NCBI GenBank assembly: GCA_002386525.1
Contig: DGIS01000015.1
Location: 1-64,000, forward strand
Reading direction: 5' to 3'
DNA length: 64,000 nucleotides
From: Sphingobacterium sp. UBA4616
GTDB taxonomy: Bacteria > Bacteroidota > Bacteroidia > Sphingobacteriales > Sphingobacteriaceae
A program made the position numbers and the translations under genes. Under the pieces are notes generated by a model. It did not search any database, had not been told where the DNA came from, and saw only the letters and a program-made list of their open reading frames with translations. The first letter of the stretch is position 1; the number at the start of each line of letters is the position of its first letter. This document shows positions 8,773 through 17,211 of this stretch, in pieces.

Positions 8773-9384
8773 ATGTCACCTGAATCACAACGTAAATTTG
8801 AATTACTAAACCTTCTCGCCGAGTCCTACGATGCGCTATTGTTTGATGTCGATGGTACTTTGGCAGATAATATGCACGCGCATAAACAAGCATACAAAGC
8901 TGCGGCAGAACACTATGGAATTGAATTGGATGTTAATTTGATCGACGAAACTGCTGGATGGCCAACTGTTGCTGTTGCAGAAGAAATCAGCAAACGCTAT
9001 GAAGTGGATTTCGATTATCAAGAATTTTCCAAGCTTAAATCTACTATATTTCGCGATGAGTATGTATTTAAAACCCAACCAGTAGATTATGTTGTTGAAC
9101 ATCTAAAATATCAAAAAGGCAAAAAACATATTGCAGCTGTATCTGGAGGAACGAGATCGACTTTATCGATGACATTGAATACCATTGGTGTATGGGATGA
9201 TTTGGAAACATTAGTGTGTGCAGGCGATACTCCCGAAGGGAAACCCTCTCCGCAGCCTTTTCTTTTGGCAGCCTCACAATTAAATATTGATCCCAAAAGA
9301 TGCTTGGTGTACGAAGATGGTATTCCGGGTGTTGAGGGTGCTAAAGCCGCAGGAATGGGTTGGGTTCGCGTAGATGAAATTTAA
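8773..9384 (+). CDS. HAD-superfamily hydrolase, beta-phosphoglucomutase/phosphatase-like
   Basis: A 203-residue cytoplasmic protein with all four HAD motifs. Motif I is DVDGTLAD with nucleophile Asp25 and acid/base Asp27. Motif II is the Ser in AVSGGTR near residue 124. Motif III is the Lys in EGKPSPQPF near residue 157. Motif IV is EDGIPGVEGAKAAG near residue 181. A helical cap between motifs I and II places it in subclass I, with beta-phosphoglucomutase and sugar-phosphate phosphatases. The substrate cannot be read from sequence. It stands alone between two terminators. Confidence 0.88.
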   Translation: MSPESQRKFELLNLLAESYDALLFDVDGTLADNMHAHKQAYKAAAEHYGIELDVNLIDETAGWPTVAVAEEISKRYEVDFDYQEFSKLKSTIFRDEYVFKTQPVDYVVEHLKYQKGKKHIAAVSGGTRSTLSMTLNTIGVWDDLETLVCAGDTPEGKPSPQPFLLAASQLNIDPKRCLVYEDGIPGVEGAKAAGMGWVRVDEI

Positions 9385-9400
9385 TACTATTGAATGCGAT

Positions 9401-9440
9401 AAAAAAAGCCGCAATAAATTAAACACTTATTGCGGGTTTT
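9401..9440. terminator. Bidirectional terminator between the HAD gene and the minus-strand anti-sigma-like gene
   Basis: CCGCAATAA (9409-9417) pairs with TTATTGCGG (9427-9435). An A run lies on the left (9401-9407) and GTTTT on the right, so the hairpin can stop transcription from both converging genes. Confidence 0.8.
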
Positions 9441-9455
9441 GATTACCAGGTGGGG

Positions 9456-10778
9456 TTAAAAACTCGTAATTATTTTCACTCCCCCATTACTGTAGTTTAA
9501 ATCGGAGGATTTTAGTCCTCCAATCGGGGCTTTATAATAAGGCTCTACAGAAATCGATAGTTTACCAATTTTCTGTTTCCTGCCAACTGAAAAATTAACA
9601 AAGCCATTTACACCTTTATCATCCACATTTTTATCTGTAGATTTTTGTTTATATTCCGTATTATTAGTCTCATAAATCATTGCGCGTTCCTGATCCAATA
9701 CACCTACATAAGACACGCCCACAGACGTGTAAAAGTTCTTCGTAATTGCATACCTCACATCCACAGGAATGTCCACTGTTAAGATTTTACCAGAAACTCG
9801 CTCATTGCTCTTCGCATCTTTTGCATCCGCGGTCCGCGTAATAAATGAATTACTGATAGTTGATTGTGAAATATAATTTGGAGCATCTAAACTAAATGAG
9901 TTTGAAGCCATAGCTGGAGTAATAGGGGTATTCCCAGAAACAGAACCATAATGTTGAATAGAGGCTCCGGATCGGAGACTTATTTTGCTAGAAATATTGT
10001 AAGCCAGTGCAACGCCACCGCCAAGTGTTATACTCTCCGAAGTTGAAGCTGGAGAAACAAAAGCCCCCATCTCCCACTTTTTCTCCCGACTGGTTTCATT
10101 CTGCATAATGCTGGTTCTCGTATTCCCTTGTTGCATAGCGTAGAGCTGTGAAAGCTTTGCCGCATCACGCTGTGTCAAATTACCAGAAGAAACTGCAACT
10201 GAATTAGATTGAGCTGCAGCACCTTCCACTTCATCTTCGCCCCAATGAATATTCGCTGAGAACTTATTATTCTTCAATGGGATCGATTGTAGGCTGGCAA
10301 TCTCCTTCGAAAAAGTTAAATCAGTCGCTCGCATTACCCGTCCAGCATTAAATACCACACGGTTATTGTCGCTATGTTGAACTGAATGGTTTGTCACTCC
10401 TGCGTAGGTAAACGGTCTCGTTTGGAATGATTTCTCGCTAACTAAATCTTCATCATGAATAATATCCGATAGCGAGCGTTTAATGGACTCTTTCAAATCC
10501 TTATTATTTCCGATCACATCATCACTTGTCTGCTTCTTGATTGTGACCATAGACGGTGCATCCTTAGGCGTATCGTTATTTAAGCCCCAGTAGCCAACAC
10601 CAGCAAACACGAGTAAGGCAGCTGCTGCGCTCCAATACCTCCAATTCGAGGGACTACGTGGTACTGCGTCATACGTTGAGGCAAATTTTTCCCAGGAACC
10701 TTCTTTATAAGGAAGCTCATGGTCTTTTAATTGTCCAATGATCTCTTCTATCAATTCCGTTTTCTTATTGTCTTTCAT
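9456..10778 (-). CDS. Anti-sigma-like protein spanning both membranes: cytoplasmic domain, inner-membrane helix, C-terminal outer-membrane barrel
   Basis: A 440-residue protein without a signal peptide. Residues 1-46 are charged and cytoplasmic in style (KEGSWEKFASTYDA). One hydrophobic helix follows at about 47-66 (WRYWSAAAALLVFAGVGYWG). A long Ser/Asn-rich linker runs to about residue 235, and the remainder is alternating amphipathic beta-strands ending in Phe440, the usual end of a BAM-assembled barrel. It starts 14 bases after the ECF sigma gene, so the two are co-transcribed. The same architecture is described in Bacteroides thetaiotaomicron as dual membrane-spanning anti-sigma factors (Dma). 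I infer that the N-terminus holds the sigma factor and the barrel senses the outer membrane. Annotation as a simple barrel protein would miss the helix. Confidence 0.75.
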   Translation of the reverse strand: MKDNKKTELIEEIIGQLKDHELPYKEGSWEKFASTYDAVPRSPSNWRYWSAAAALLVFAGVGYWGLNNDTPKDAPSMVTIKKQTSDDVIGNNKDLKESIKRSLSDIIHDEDLVSEKSFQTRPFTYAGVTNHSVQHSDNNRVVFNAGRVMRATDLTFSKEIASLQSIPLKNNKFSANIHWGEDEVEGAAAQSNSVAVSSGNLTQRDAAKLSQLYAMQQGNTRTSIMQNETSREKKWEMGAFVSPASTSESITLGGGVALAYNISSKISLRSGASIQHYGSVSGNTPITPAMASNSFSLDAPNYISQSTISNSFITRTADAKDAKSNERVSGKILTVDIPVDVRYAITKNFYTSVGVSYVGVLDQERAMIYETNNTEYKQKSTDKNVDDKGVNGFVNFSVGRKQKIGKLSISVEPYYKAPIGGLKSSDLNYSNGGVKIITSF

Positions 10779-10792
10779 CGTAACAACAATAT

Positions 10793-11398
10793 TTATCTTA
10801 TTTCTTGAACTACGCCTGTATAATCCAAGTATAATTTCCTAAGTTTTTGCTTCGCTCGCGTCAAATAAGTACGTGACGTACTGTCAGGTATATTGAGCAT
10901 TTGGGCAATTTCATCGTGCGAATAACCCTCAATTTCATAGAGATTAAAAATTGTTTTTTGGATTTCAGGAAGCTGATCCAAAAGCCGCATAATCTCATTG
11001 ACCTCCAAACGACTGTCCAGCTGAACCGATGGTGTGTGCATATCACCTTCTCCGAGATCTTCAACCGAATAAAGTTGCTTCTTACTCCGTAAAAAATCAA
11101 TGGAAATATTCGCCGCTATTCGACCTATCCAAGCTCGAAAAGATTTTTCCAGATTCTCATCGTCAATATTCCGATTAAAAGACGCTAATTTTCGAAACAC
11201 CCTAACAAAACTTTCATTCACAAGTTCTTCAGCATCCACATCCTGTTTTACATAACGGATAATAATTGCCATGAGATATCCATAATATTTCTTATAAACG
11301 AAGGCCTTTCCGTCCTCACGATCTAGCAAGCAACGTGCTAAGGCATCATCTAAAGACGATAACTTCTTGTTATAAAAATATGATCGAATTATACCCAC
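10793..11398 (-). CDS. ECF-type RNA polymerase sigma factor (sigma-70 family)
   Basis: A 201-residue protein with region 2 (DAEELVNESFVRVFRKL, about residues 60-85) and region 4 (IFNLYEIEGYSHDEIAQML followed by TSRTYLTRAKQKL, about residues 145-190). It has no region 1 or 3, as expected for ECF sigma factors. It directs RNA polymerase to a small regulon. The co-transcribed downstream gene encodes the membrane-spanning partner that probably controls it. A TAnnTTTG element lies upstream, so basal expression may be driven by the housekeeping sigma factor. Confidence 0.93.
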   Translation of the reverse strand: MGIIRSYFYNKKLSSLDDALARCLLDREDGKAFVYKKYYGYLMAIIIRYVKQDVDAEELVNESFVRVFRKLASFNRNIDDENLEKSFRAWIGRIAANISIDFLRSKKQLYSVEDLGEGDMHTPSVQLDSRLEVNEIMRLLDQLPEIQKTIFNLYEIEGYSHDEIAQMLNIPDSTSRTYLTRAKQKLRKLYLDYTGVVQEIR

Positions 11399-11422
11399 TT
11401 AAACTATTTAATTATCAAGTTT

Positions 11423-11453
11423 CAAACTTAGACAAATTGCCTTTGATATGCAA
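11423..11453 (-). promoter_or_regulatory. Promoter of the ECF sigma/anti-sigma operon
   Basis: Read on the minus strand, TAAGTTTG (11430-11423) matches TAnnTTTG, with TTG (11453-11451) twenty bases upstream. The predicted start is about 18 bases before the sigma factor ATG. The 11399-11719 gap otherwise holds only the lysS promoter and AT-rich sequence. Confidence 0.55.
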
Positions 11454-11676
11454 TGAATTACATTATCTATGCAACAATTCATCAAATTTCCTCCGGTAAC
11501 CAAAATCTTTTTTTGACGAAATAACCGAATTAAAATCATAAAACTTAAAAATAAATAGCCAATTGTCCCCTTGTAATATCACTATTTAACTATTTTTTAC
11601 TCTTTAACGATACGCTAAGCATTTTCGCTACAGCGATTTCATGAAAAAATCAATAAAAAGAATTGAAAAAAATGGC

Positions 11677-11684
11677 TATTTTTG
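11677..11684 (+). promoter_or_regulatory. lysS promoter -7 element
   Basis: TATTTTTG is an exact TAnnTTTG match 36 bases before the lysS ATG. No well-spaced TTG -33 element is evident. Confidence 0.5.
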
Positions 11685-11719
11685 CTTGATTTTCACATTT
11701 TAAATATTATTCATACCGA

Positions 11720-13438
11720 ATGAGTACTGTATTATCCGAACAGGAACAACTTAGAAGACAAGCGATGCAATCATTGTTGGATATGGGAATTGACCCATTT
11801 CCAGCGAATGAATTTGTCGTTAATGCACATGCTGCTGATATTTTAGAAAATTACGATAGAGATAAATTGAATTATAAGAACATTACCCTAGCTGGCCGGA
11901 TTATGAGCCGTCGTGTCATGGGAAGTGCTTCATTTTTTGAAATTCAAGATTCTACTGGCCGTATTCAAGCTTATATTAAGCGGGATGACATTTGCCCGGA
12001 CGAGAATAAGGATTTATACAACGTAGTCTTTAAAAAACTGTTGGATATTGGTGATATCGTCGGAATCAAAGGCTATGTCTTCACAACGCAAACTGAAGCG
12101 ATTGCAGTGCACGTAGAACAACTTACTGTTTTATCTAAATCGCTACGTCCGCTACCTGTTGTCAAATCTGCTGAAGGAAAGACTTTCGATGCCTTTACAG
12201 ATCCTGAACAACGCTATAGAATGCGCTATGTTGATTTGATTGTCAATCCAGGTAATAAAGATATATTTATCAAACGTACTAAACTTTTCAATGCAATGCG
12301 TCAGTTCTTTAACGATGCAGGTTACATGGAAGTAGAGACACCAGTTTTACAGTCTATTCCCGGTGGAGCAGCAGCACGTCCATTTATTACCCATCACAAT
12401 GCGTTGGACATTCCATTATATCTTCGCATTGCTAACGAGTTGTATCTAAAAAGATTGATCGTAGGAGGATTTGACGGCGTGTATGAATTTTCTAAAAACT
12501 TCCGCAACGAAGGAATGGACCGTACACATAATCCCGAATTCACAGCGATGGAGATTTATGTAGCGTATAAAGACTACAATTGGATGATGGATTTTACCGA
12601 ACGTCTTTTGGAACACTGTGCGTCAGCGGTAAATGGAACAACTGAGGTTACGTTCGGCTCACATAAAATTGACTTTAAAGCCCCATATAAACGTATCTCG
12701 ATGACAGATTCTATCAAAGAATTTACTGGATTCGATATCACTGGAAAAACTGAAGATGAAATTCGTATCGCTGCCAAAGGAATGGGTATTGATGTGAATG
12801 AAACAATGGGAAAAGGTAAATTAATAGACGAAATTTTCGGTGCGAAGTGTGAAGGCAACTACATTCAACCTACTTTCATCACGGATTATCCTAAAGAAAT
12901 GTCTCCTTTAACCAAAAAACATCGAGATAATCCCGATTTAACAGAGCGTTTTGAACTTATGGTCTGCGGAAAAGAGATTGCCAATGCTTATTCGGAGTTA
13001 AATGATCCGATTGATCAACGTGAACGTTTTGAAGATCAATTGCGGCTTTCCGAAAAGGGGGATGACGAGGCCATGTTTATTGACCAAGACTTCTTACGTT
13101 CACTCGAATATGGTATGCCGCCTACTTCTGGACTTGGTATTGGAATGGATCGTTTGATTATGTTCCTGACAGACAATGCCTCCATTCAAGAAGTTCTTTT
13201 CTTTCCGCAAATGCGGCCAGAAAAAGTTGCTCGAGTAGCAGAAACACAAGATTATGAGCAGCAAGGAATTCCTGCGGTATGGGTACCAGCACTGCAAAAA
13301 ATGGGTTTTACTACGATTGAAGCTTTAAAAGAGGCAAATCCAAATAAGGTCTTTAATGACCTTGGCGGTATGCGTAAAAAGCTTAAACTAGATATCAATA
13401 TGCCGACAAAAGACGAGGTATTTGCTTGGTTCAATTGA
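11720..13438 (+). CDS. lysS: Lysyl-tRNA synthetase, class II, with C-terminal extension
   Basis: A 572-residue protein that attaches lysine to tRNA-Lys. The N-terminal OB-fold anticodon-binding domain covers about residues 55-150. The class II core follows, with motif 1 near residue 200, motif 2 around FSKNFRNEGMDRTHNPEFT, and motif 3 GLGIGMDRLIMFL near 472-484. After motif 3 there are about 70 extra residues (QGIPAVWVPALQKMGF to the end) with a helix-hairpin look, a tail found in Bacteroidota LysRS but absent from the E. coli enzyme. It has its own promoter and terminator. The tRNA-Lys at 53960 in this window is a substrate. Confidence 0.97.
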   Translation: MSTVLSEQEQLRRQAMQSLLDMGIDPFPANEFVVNAHAADILENYDRDKLNYKNITLAGRIMSRRVMGSASFFEIQDSTGRIQAYIKRDDICPDENKDLYNVVFKKLLDIGDIVGIKGYVFTTQTEAIAVHVEQLTVLSKSLRPLPVVKSAEGKTFDAFTDPEQRYRMRYVDLIVNPGNKDIFIKRTKLFNAMRQFFNDAGYMEVETPVLQSIPGGAAARPFITHHNALDIPLYLRIANELYLKRLIVGGFDGVYEFSKNFRNEGMDRTHNPEFTAMEIYVAYKDYNWMMDFTERLLEHCASAVNGTTEVTFGSHKIDFKAPYKRISMTDSIKEFTGFDITGKTEDEIRIAAKGMGIDVNETMGKGKLIDEIFGAKCEGNYIQPTFITDYPKEMSPLTKKHRDNPDLTERFELMVCGKEIANAYSELNDPIDQRERFEDQLRLSEKGDDEAMFIDQDFLRSLEYGMPPTSGLGIGMDRLIMFLTDNASIQEVLFFPQMRPEKVARVAETQDYEQQGIPAVWVPALQKMGFTTIEALKEANPNKVFNDLGGMRKKLKLDINMPTKDEVFAWFN

Positions 13439-13456
13439 ATCGATCCAATCTAAACA

Positions 13457-13493
13457 AAAAAGCTGTCTCAATAAATTTTGAGACAGCTTTTTT
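13457..13493 (+). terminator. Rho-independent terminator of lysS
   Basis: A 14-bp stem (13457-13470 with 13479-13492) is built around AGCTGTCTCA/TGAGACAGCT and followed by a T tract. Confidence 0.92.
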
Positions 13494-13896
13494 TATTTTG
13501 TAAAAACTGATAAAGAATTACCCCCTGTGATCGTGAACCGCAAAATCTTTAATTGATATAGCACCCGTTTTTATTAATGACACAATGCTACCAACACGCA
13601 ACCACCTCTGCCAATAACAGGGGAATTACAGGGGAATTACAGGGGGTTAACAGGGGTATAGCAGGGGTAAATCCCTGTTATACCCCTGCTATACCCCTTT
13701 AAAAATAGTGTCGACTCCCTCTTAAACTAAAAGTTGGTATTGAGTAATCAATAAGATGAATTGAGCGGATATGACCAAAAACACAGATAAAGCTTTTGAA
13801 AACAGTGGCTATGACCTGATTACCGCCAAGAAAATAGCTCGGCCAATTGTATACATTTATTATATTTACATAGCATAAACTAAATCAGCTTTTAGT
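13494..13896. other. Gene-free stretch holding the G-tract repeat array
   Basis: About 400 bases with no supported gene. It contains the 11-nt array at 13617-13698 and one diverged inverted unit (TTACCCCCTGT) at 13518-13528. A 35-codon reading frame at 13771-13878 has no recognisable features. A weak TATATTTA lies near 13862 just before the patatin gene. Confidence 0.6.
13617..13698. repeat. Phased 11-nt G-tract tandem array ending in an 18-bp inverted repeat
   Basis: Five units begin at 13617, 13628, 13639, 13650 and 13661, exactly 11 bases apart, each reading RCAGGGG plus four AT-rich or G bases. The array then turns back on itself: AGGGGTATAGCAGGGGTA (13652-13669) is the perfect reverse complement of 13681-13698, with an 11-base loop. 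A second register, TAACAGGG (13648-13655) with CCCTGTTA (13673-13680), is also possible. The period is close to one DNA turn, so the G-tracts lie on one face. No protein is encoded. Confidence 0.9.
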
Positions 13897-14952
13897 ATGA
13901 AGAATATTCTCGCGCTTGACGGTGGTGGTATACGAGGCATCATTCCCGCAATGGTACTTGTAGCTCTAGAAGAAAAACTACAAAAGCAGACGATGGATAC
14001 AAATGCACGTATCGCCTCATATTTTGACTTCATAGCAGGCACAAGTAGCGGTGGAATTCTGACCAGTATTCTTCTCTATCCGGAAGAAGGAAATCCGGCC
14101 CAACCAAAATTCTCTGCGCGAGACGCGTTAAATTTATTTGTCAATCATGGTACTGAAATTTTCAATGCTTCCAAATGGCGGCATTTTTTAGGTGGTTTTG
14201 GATTGGTCAGTGAACTATATTCCCCCATTCCTTTATCAAACGTACTGGAAAAATATTTTCAAAATGCGAGATTGAGCCATTTAATCAAGCCTTGTATTAT
14301 CACAGCATATAATATCGAATTACGAAAAAATCATTTTTTCAGACAACAGAAAGCAATTACACATGGTGAAGCGAGAGATTTCTACCTCAAGGATGTCTGT
14401 AGAGCGACTTCTGCCGCGCCCACATTTTTCCCTGTCGCTGAGATCTACTCCCTTTCAAAAACCAGATACCCCTTGATTGACGGTGGCGTCTTTGCCCAAA
14501 ATCCTTCCATATGCGCTTTACTCGAAGTCCTAAAGGCATTTAATAGCACGCAGATAAATGATATGTTTATGCTATCTCTGGGAACAGGTGTCTCAAAAAC
14601 CGCCTATAACTACGAGCATTTTAAGAAAAATCTTGCCATTCAAATCGGTCCAGCATTAGTGGATATTATGACAAGTGCGTCATCTGAAAGCACTGAATTT
14701 TTTATAAGGCAATTATTTAGAAGTAACGGCAAGCAGCAAAATTATCTTCGCATAGAACCTGCTAATCTTTCTAGCATCAATGCAGCACTGGACGCGGCCT
14801 CGACTAATAATATACAGAAATTGATCTCCTTATCGGATAAAATGATTAGTGAAAATGAAGATACGCTAGATTATATTGTTGCTCATTTAATTAAAGAAAA
14901 GAATCAAAATGAGAAGAAAAATCCATGGAGCAGGTTGATGAATAAATTCTAA
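13897..14952 (+). CDS. Patatin-like phospholipase
   Basis: A 351-residue protein with the oxyanion-hole motif DGGGIRG at residues 8-14, nucleophile elbow GTSSG with Ser50, and catalytic Asp195 in the IDGG motif. This is a complete Ser/Asp dyad of the patatin family, which removes acyl chains from lipids. There is no signal peptide, so it is probably cytoplasmic or membrane-associated. The N-terminus resembles the patatin effectors of CBASS defence systems, but no CD-NTase or other CBASS gene is nearby. A housekeeping lipid-acyl-hydrolase role is therefore more likely. The upstream region carries the G-tract array. Confidence 0.9.
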   Translation: MKNILALDGGGIRGIIPAMVLVALEEKLQKQTMDTNARIASYFDFIAGTSSGGILTSILLYPEEGNPAQPKFSARDALNLFVNHGTEIFNASKWRHFLGGFGLVSELYSPIPLSNVLEKYFQNARLSHLIKPCIITAYNIELRKNHFFRQQKAITHGEARDFYLKDVCRATSAAPTFFPVAEIYSLSKTRYPLIDGGVFAQNPSICALLEVLKAFNSTQINDMFMLSLGTGVSKTAYNYEHFKKNLAIQIGPALVDIMTSASSESTEFFIRQLFRSNGKQQNYLRIEPANLSSINAALDAASTNNIQKLISLSDKMISENEDTLDYIVAHLIKEKNQNEKKNPWSRLMNKF

Positions 14953-14983
14953 AAGATTACTTTTACGCATATTTTAAATCGAT

Positions 14984-16216
14984 ATGGCATTAAACTACGT
15001 TTGGGTTGCATTTTTTTTAATCACATTTGCCGTAGCCCTTGTAAAACTCATTTTTTTTGGGGATACTGAAATTTTCCAGCAAATTGTAAACTCAATCTTT
15101 GATAGTGCGAAAACAGGTGCCGAAATTTCCTTGGGACTGATCGGCATGATGAGTTTTGCCCTTGGCATCATGAAAATTGGTGAAAAAGGTGGAATGATTA
15201 ATATTTTCGCGAAAATCGTAGGCCCTTTTTTTCATAAATTATTTCCTGAAATACCAAAAAATCACCCTGCGCTTGGTTCTATTCTTATGAATTTCTCGGC
15301 CAATGCGCTTGGTTTAGATAATGCTGCAACGCCTTTGGGACTTAAAGCGATGAAAGAACTACAGGAATTAAATCCAAACAAAGAAACTGCATCCAATGCC
15401 CAAATCATGTTTATTGTGCTCAATGCATCAAGTTTGACACTCTTGCCGATTTCTATCATGGCCTATCGAAAAGAAGCGGGAGCACCAGATCCTTCAGATG
15501 TATTCTTACCGATTTTAATAGCGACATTCTTCTCCACTCTGGTTGCGTTGATACTTGTAGCTATTTATCAAAAAATCAATCTGTTGAATCGTGTAGTTTT
15601 GGGCTATTTGGGTGCGATGTGCCTGTTTATCGGAGGCCTGCTTTATTACTTTTCTGGACTACAACAATCGGAGATCGAAATATTCAGCAAAGTATTTGGA
15701 AATGTTATCTTATTTAGCTTATTTACTTCTTTTATAGGGTTGGCTCTTTTCCGTAAGGTAAATGTCTATGACTCTTTTATTGAAGGAGCCAAAGAAGGCT
15801 TTGAGGTTTCCGTTAAAATAATACCTTATCTGGTTGCCATGCTTGTTGGAATTGCCGTCTTTAGAGCGTCTGGGACAATGGATTATATGGTAGCGGGAAT
15901 TGCTAAAGGCATTGCCTTATGCGGTTTGGATACGTCCTTTGTGGACGCCTTACCTGTTGCTTTTATGAAACCTTTGAGTGGCTCTGGCGCACGTGGACTG
16001 ATGGTTGATTTGATGAATGCAAAAGGTCCAATGGATTTCGCGGCTCGGGTTGCGTGTGTTATTCAAGGATCTACGGAGACCACTTTTTATGTACTTGCAG
16101 TATATTTTGGAGCGGTAGGAATTAAACGCACTAGACATGCACTTCCATGCGCTCTACTAGCTGAATTGGCCGGAGTGATCGCTGCAATAATTATATCCTA
16201 TATATTTTTTAAATAG
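14984..16216 (+). CDS. SpmA/SpmB-type nucleoside-recognition membrane protein
   Basis: A 410-residue integral membrane protein. Two related halves, each with gate/nucleoside-recognition character, are visible: an SpmA-like half (KTGAEISLGLIGMMSFALG, NALGLDNAATPLGLKAM) and an SpmB-like half (EGAKEGFEVSVKIIPYLVA, KPLSGSGARGLMVDLM, IQGSTETTFYVLAVYFGA). In Firmicutes SpmA and SpmB are separate spore-maturation proteins. The fused form is common in non-sporulating Bacteroidota, so the name does not indicate sporulation. Transport or regulation of a small molecule is likely but unproven. It follows the patatin gene by 31 bases. Confidence 0.85.
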   Translation: MALNYVWVAFFLITFAVALVKLIFFGDTEIFQQIVNSIFDSAKTGAEISLGLIGMMSFALGIMKIGEKGGMINIFAKIVGPFFHKLFPEIPKNHPALGSILMNFSANALGLDNAATPLGLKAMKELQELNPNKETASNAQIMFIVLNASSLTLLPISIMAYRKEAGAPDPSDVFLPILIATFFSTLVALILVAIYQKINLLNRVVLGYLGAMCLFIGGLLYYFSGLQQSEIEIFSKVFGNVILFSLFTSFIGLALFRKVNVYDSFIEGAKEGFEVSVKIIPYLVAMLVGIAVFRASGTMDYMVAGIAKGIALCGLDTSFVDALPVAFMKPLSGSGARGLMVDLMNAKGPMDFAARVACVIQGSTETTFYVLAVYFGAVGIKRTRHALPCALLAELAGVIAAIIISYIFFK

Positions 16217-16286
16217 CTTGCAAAATAGGATCAGAACGGTTCTTTTCCATATATAAGCCAATCGCTCAACACATAATTACATACTG

Positions 16287-16667
16287 ATGAAGAAAACAAT
16301 TGCATTGATAGCCCATGACGGCAAGAAACCAGAAATGGTTGCATTTGTCAAAGATCACCAAGATTTATTAGAACGCGCCGATATCATCGCCACAGGAACT
16401 ACGGGTTCATATGTTAGACAAACTGGCCTCCCTGTAGAATTGAAACTAAGTGGCCCAATGGGTGGCGATGCACAGATTGCGGCATTAGCGGCTGAAGGAA
16501 AAGTTGATGGAATCATTTTCTTTCGCGATCCACTAGGAAAACACGCACATGAACCGGATATTCAGATGCTTATGCGTGTATGTGATCTTTATAATGTGCC
16601 ATTGGCAACAAATCCGGCAACAGGAAGCCTGATTATTGAAGGCTTATTGGAAGATGTTGAAGCTTAA
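16287..16667 (+). CDS. mgsA: Methylglyoxal synthase
   Basis: A 126-residue cytoplasmic enzyme that converts dihydroxyacetone phosphate to methylglyoxal and phosphate, a bypass that relieves sugar-phosphate stress. Recognisable motifs are ALIAHDGKK at the N-terminus, the phosphate-binding TGTTG (36-40), GPMGGD with catalytic Asp61, and FFRDPLGKHAHEPD (78-91) with conserved Asp81 and His88. The length is slightly shorter than the 152-residue E. coli enzyme at both ends. An OsmC-family gene starts 11 bases downstream, suggesting co-transcription. Confidence 0.93.
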   Translation: MKKTIALIAHDGKKPEMVAFVKDHQDLLERADIIATGTTGSYVRQTGLPVELKLSGPMGGDAQIAALAAEGKVDGIIFFRDPLGKHAHEPDIQMLMRVCDLYNVPLATNPATGSLIIEGLLEDVEA

Positions 16668-16678
16668 TTTCAAATTGT

Positions 16679-17080
16679 ATGGATAATGAAGTAATCGTTT
16701 CAATAGGGAAAATTCCTTATACAACTACAGTACACTATGGAAAGCATCAGCTAACAGTGGATGAACCAATAGATTTAGGTGGTGAAGATGAGGGCATCAA
16801 TCCCATTCCCTTACTACTATCCTCCTTAGGGAGCTGCAAGGCTATTACCGTAAAAATGTATGCTGACAGAAAGGACTGGCCGCTAGAAGAAGTATTGGTT
16901 CGTCTAACTCATGAAGTACAAACGAGTGAGCAACAACAAACGACCTATATACAATGCTATATTAGTTTTAAAGGAGATTTAGACGAAGTCCAAAAGCAGC
17001 GGCTATTTAAAATTGCTGAGAAGTGCCCCGTCCATAAAATATTATCAAATCCTATTATAATAACGTCAAATCATTTATAG
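16679..17080 (+). CDS. OsmC family protein
   Basis: A 133-residue OsmC-fold protein with the two conserved cysteines Cys53 (LGSCKAITVKMYA) and Cys116 (EKCPVHKIL). The family reduces organic hydroperoxides with this Cys pair. The ending CPVHKILSNPI is typical of the YhfA-like branch, whose substrate is unclear. It lies 11 bases after mgsA, so the two may be co-expressed, possibly linking methylglyoxal production with thiol or peroxide stress. A second, more distant OsmC protein lies at 26950-27360. Confidence 0.9.
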   Translation: MDNEVIVSIGKIPYTTTVHYGKHQLTVDEPIDLGGEDEGINPIPLLLSSLGSCKAITVKMYADRKDWPLEEVLVRLTHEVQTSEQQQTTYIQCYISFKGDLDEVQKQRLFKIAEKCPVHKILSNPIIITSNHL

Positions 17081-17211
17081 CGTTTCTTGGGATAACGAAT
17101 AACAGTATTTATATTTGCCCGCGCAAAAACGGCCTTTAAAATCGTTAAAATCGAATAGGAAAGGTTACTTATGCTGAAATAAAGATATTTGTATTAAAAA
17201 TAAAGCAAACG

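Noticed and set aside
13617..13698. CRISPR-like array
   Set aside because: The units are only 11 bases with no unique spacers, are inverted at the end, and no cas gene is nearby.
13771..13878. A 35-codon reading frame just before the patatin gene
   Set aside because: It is short, has no ribosome site, ends in a low-complexity Tyr/Ile stretch and overlaps the patatin promoter region. Nothing supports translation.
13897..14952. Patatin gene as part of a CBASS defence operon
   Set aside because: CBASS patatins sit beside a CD-NTase and accessory genes. Here the neighbours are lysS and an SpmAB-type protein, so a defence role is not supported.
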